NCBI GenBank assembly: GCA_002431635.1
Contig: DJGH01000028.1
Coordinates: 33,986-40,421 of the forward strand
Origin: Petrotoga sp. UBA5851
Lineage (GTDB): Bacteria; Thermotogota; Thermotogae; Petrotogales; Petrotogaceae
Reading direction: 5' to 3'
Length of the DNA stretch: 6,436 bases
Each line of letters opens with the position of its first letter. The stretch's first letter is position 1. The translations under genes were made by a program, and so were the position numbers. The notes beneath the pieces are model-generated. The model did no database searches. It saw only the letters and a list, made by a program, of their open reading frames with translations, and was not told the origin of the DNA. Below, piece by piece: positions 6,414-6,436 of this stretch.

Positions 6414-6422
6414 ATTATATCA
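6414..6422 (-). promoter_or_regulatory. Extended -10 promoter of the radical SAM operon
   Basis: On the minus strand this reads TGATATAAT, a perfect -10 with the TG extension. It predicts a start near 6407 and a leader of about 78 bases before the radical SAM ATG. The -35 region would lie past the window edge. The stretch 6330-6436 is very AT-rich and holds no other visible gene: the longest ATG-started frame on either strand is seven codons without a ribosome binding site. Confidence 0.5.
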
Positions 6423-6436
6423 TATTTTATTATAAA

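Overview
The window comes from a low-GC bacterium, most likely an anaerobic member of the Bacillota (Clostridia-like). The reasons are the AT-rich codon use, the strong purine-rich ribosome binding sites, an ECF-transporter gene that appears to end its operon, and a DUF438/hemerythrin/PAS protein of a kind typical of anaerobes. The species cannot be named from the sequence.

Left part (1-2773): the window opens at the end of what is probably an ECF ATPase gene, followed by ecfT (17-808, +), the membrane T-component of an energy-coupling-factor vitamin/metal transporter. Its tail overlaps by 7 bases the tail of a Crp/Fnr-family regulator gene on the other strand (802-1479, -). That regulator is divergent from a gene (1574-2773, +) for a DUF438 + hemerythrin-like + PAS protein. 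The 94-base divergent gap holds a perfect 14-bp palindrome (1495-1508) and two overlapping, oppositely directed -10 boxes. If these boxes are real, the palindrome lies at -41.5 for the hemerythrin gene (a class II activator position) and about +21 for the regulator gene (a roadblock position). One site could therefore activate the target and limit its own regulator. The pair looks like a diatomic-gas or redox-stress sensing module, which is an inference.

Right part (2790-6329, all on the minus strand): a tight three-gene operon runs from right to left. A radical SAM/SPASM enzyme (379 aa) is followed after 4 bases by an unrecognised aromatic-rich protein (262 aa), which overlaps by ATGA an exporter-type ABC transporter with fused permease and ATPase (536 aa). 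An extended -10 promoter (TGATATAAT) lies about 85 bases upstream of the first gene, at the right edge of the window. The layout of SPASM maturase, unknown partner and ABC exporter is that of a ribosomally made, post-translationally modified peptide (RiPP) system. No precursor peptide gene is visible in the window; it may lie just past the right edge or elsewhere. The unknown 262-aa protein and the missing precursor are the most interesting points here.

No RNA genes, mobile elements, CRISPR arrays or convincing intrinsic terminators were seen.
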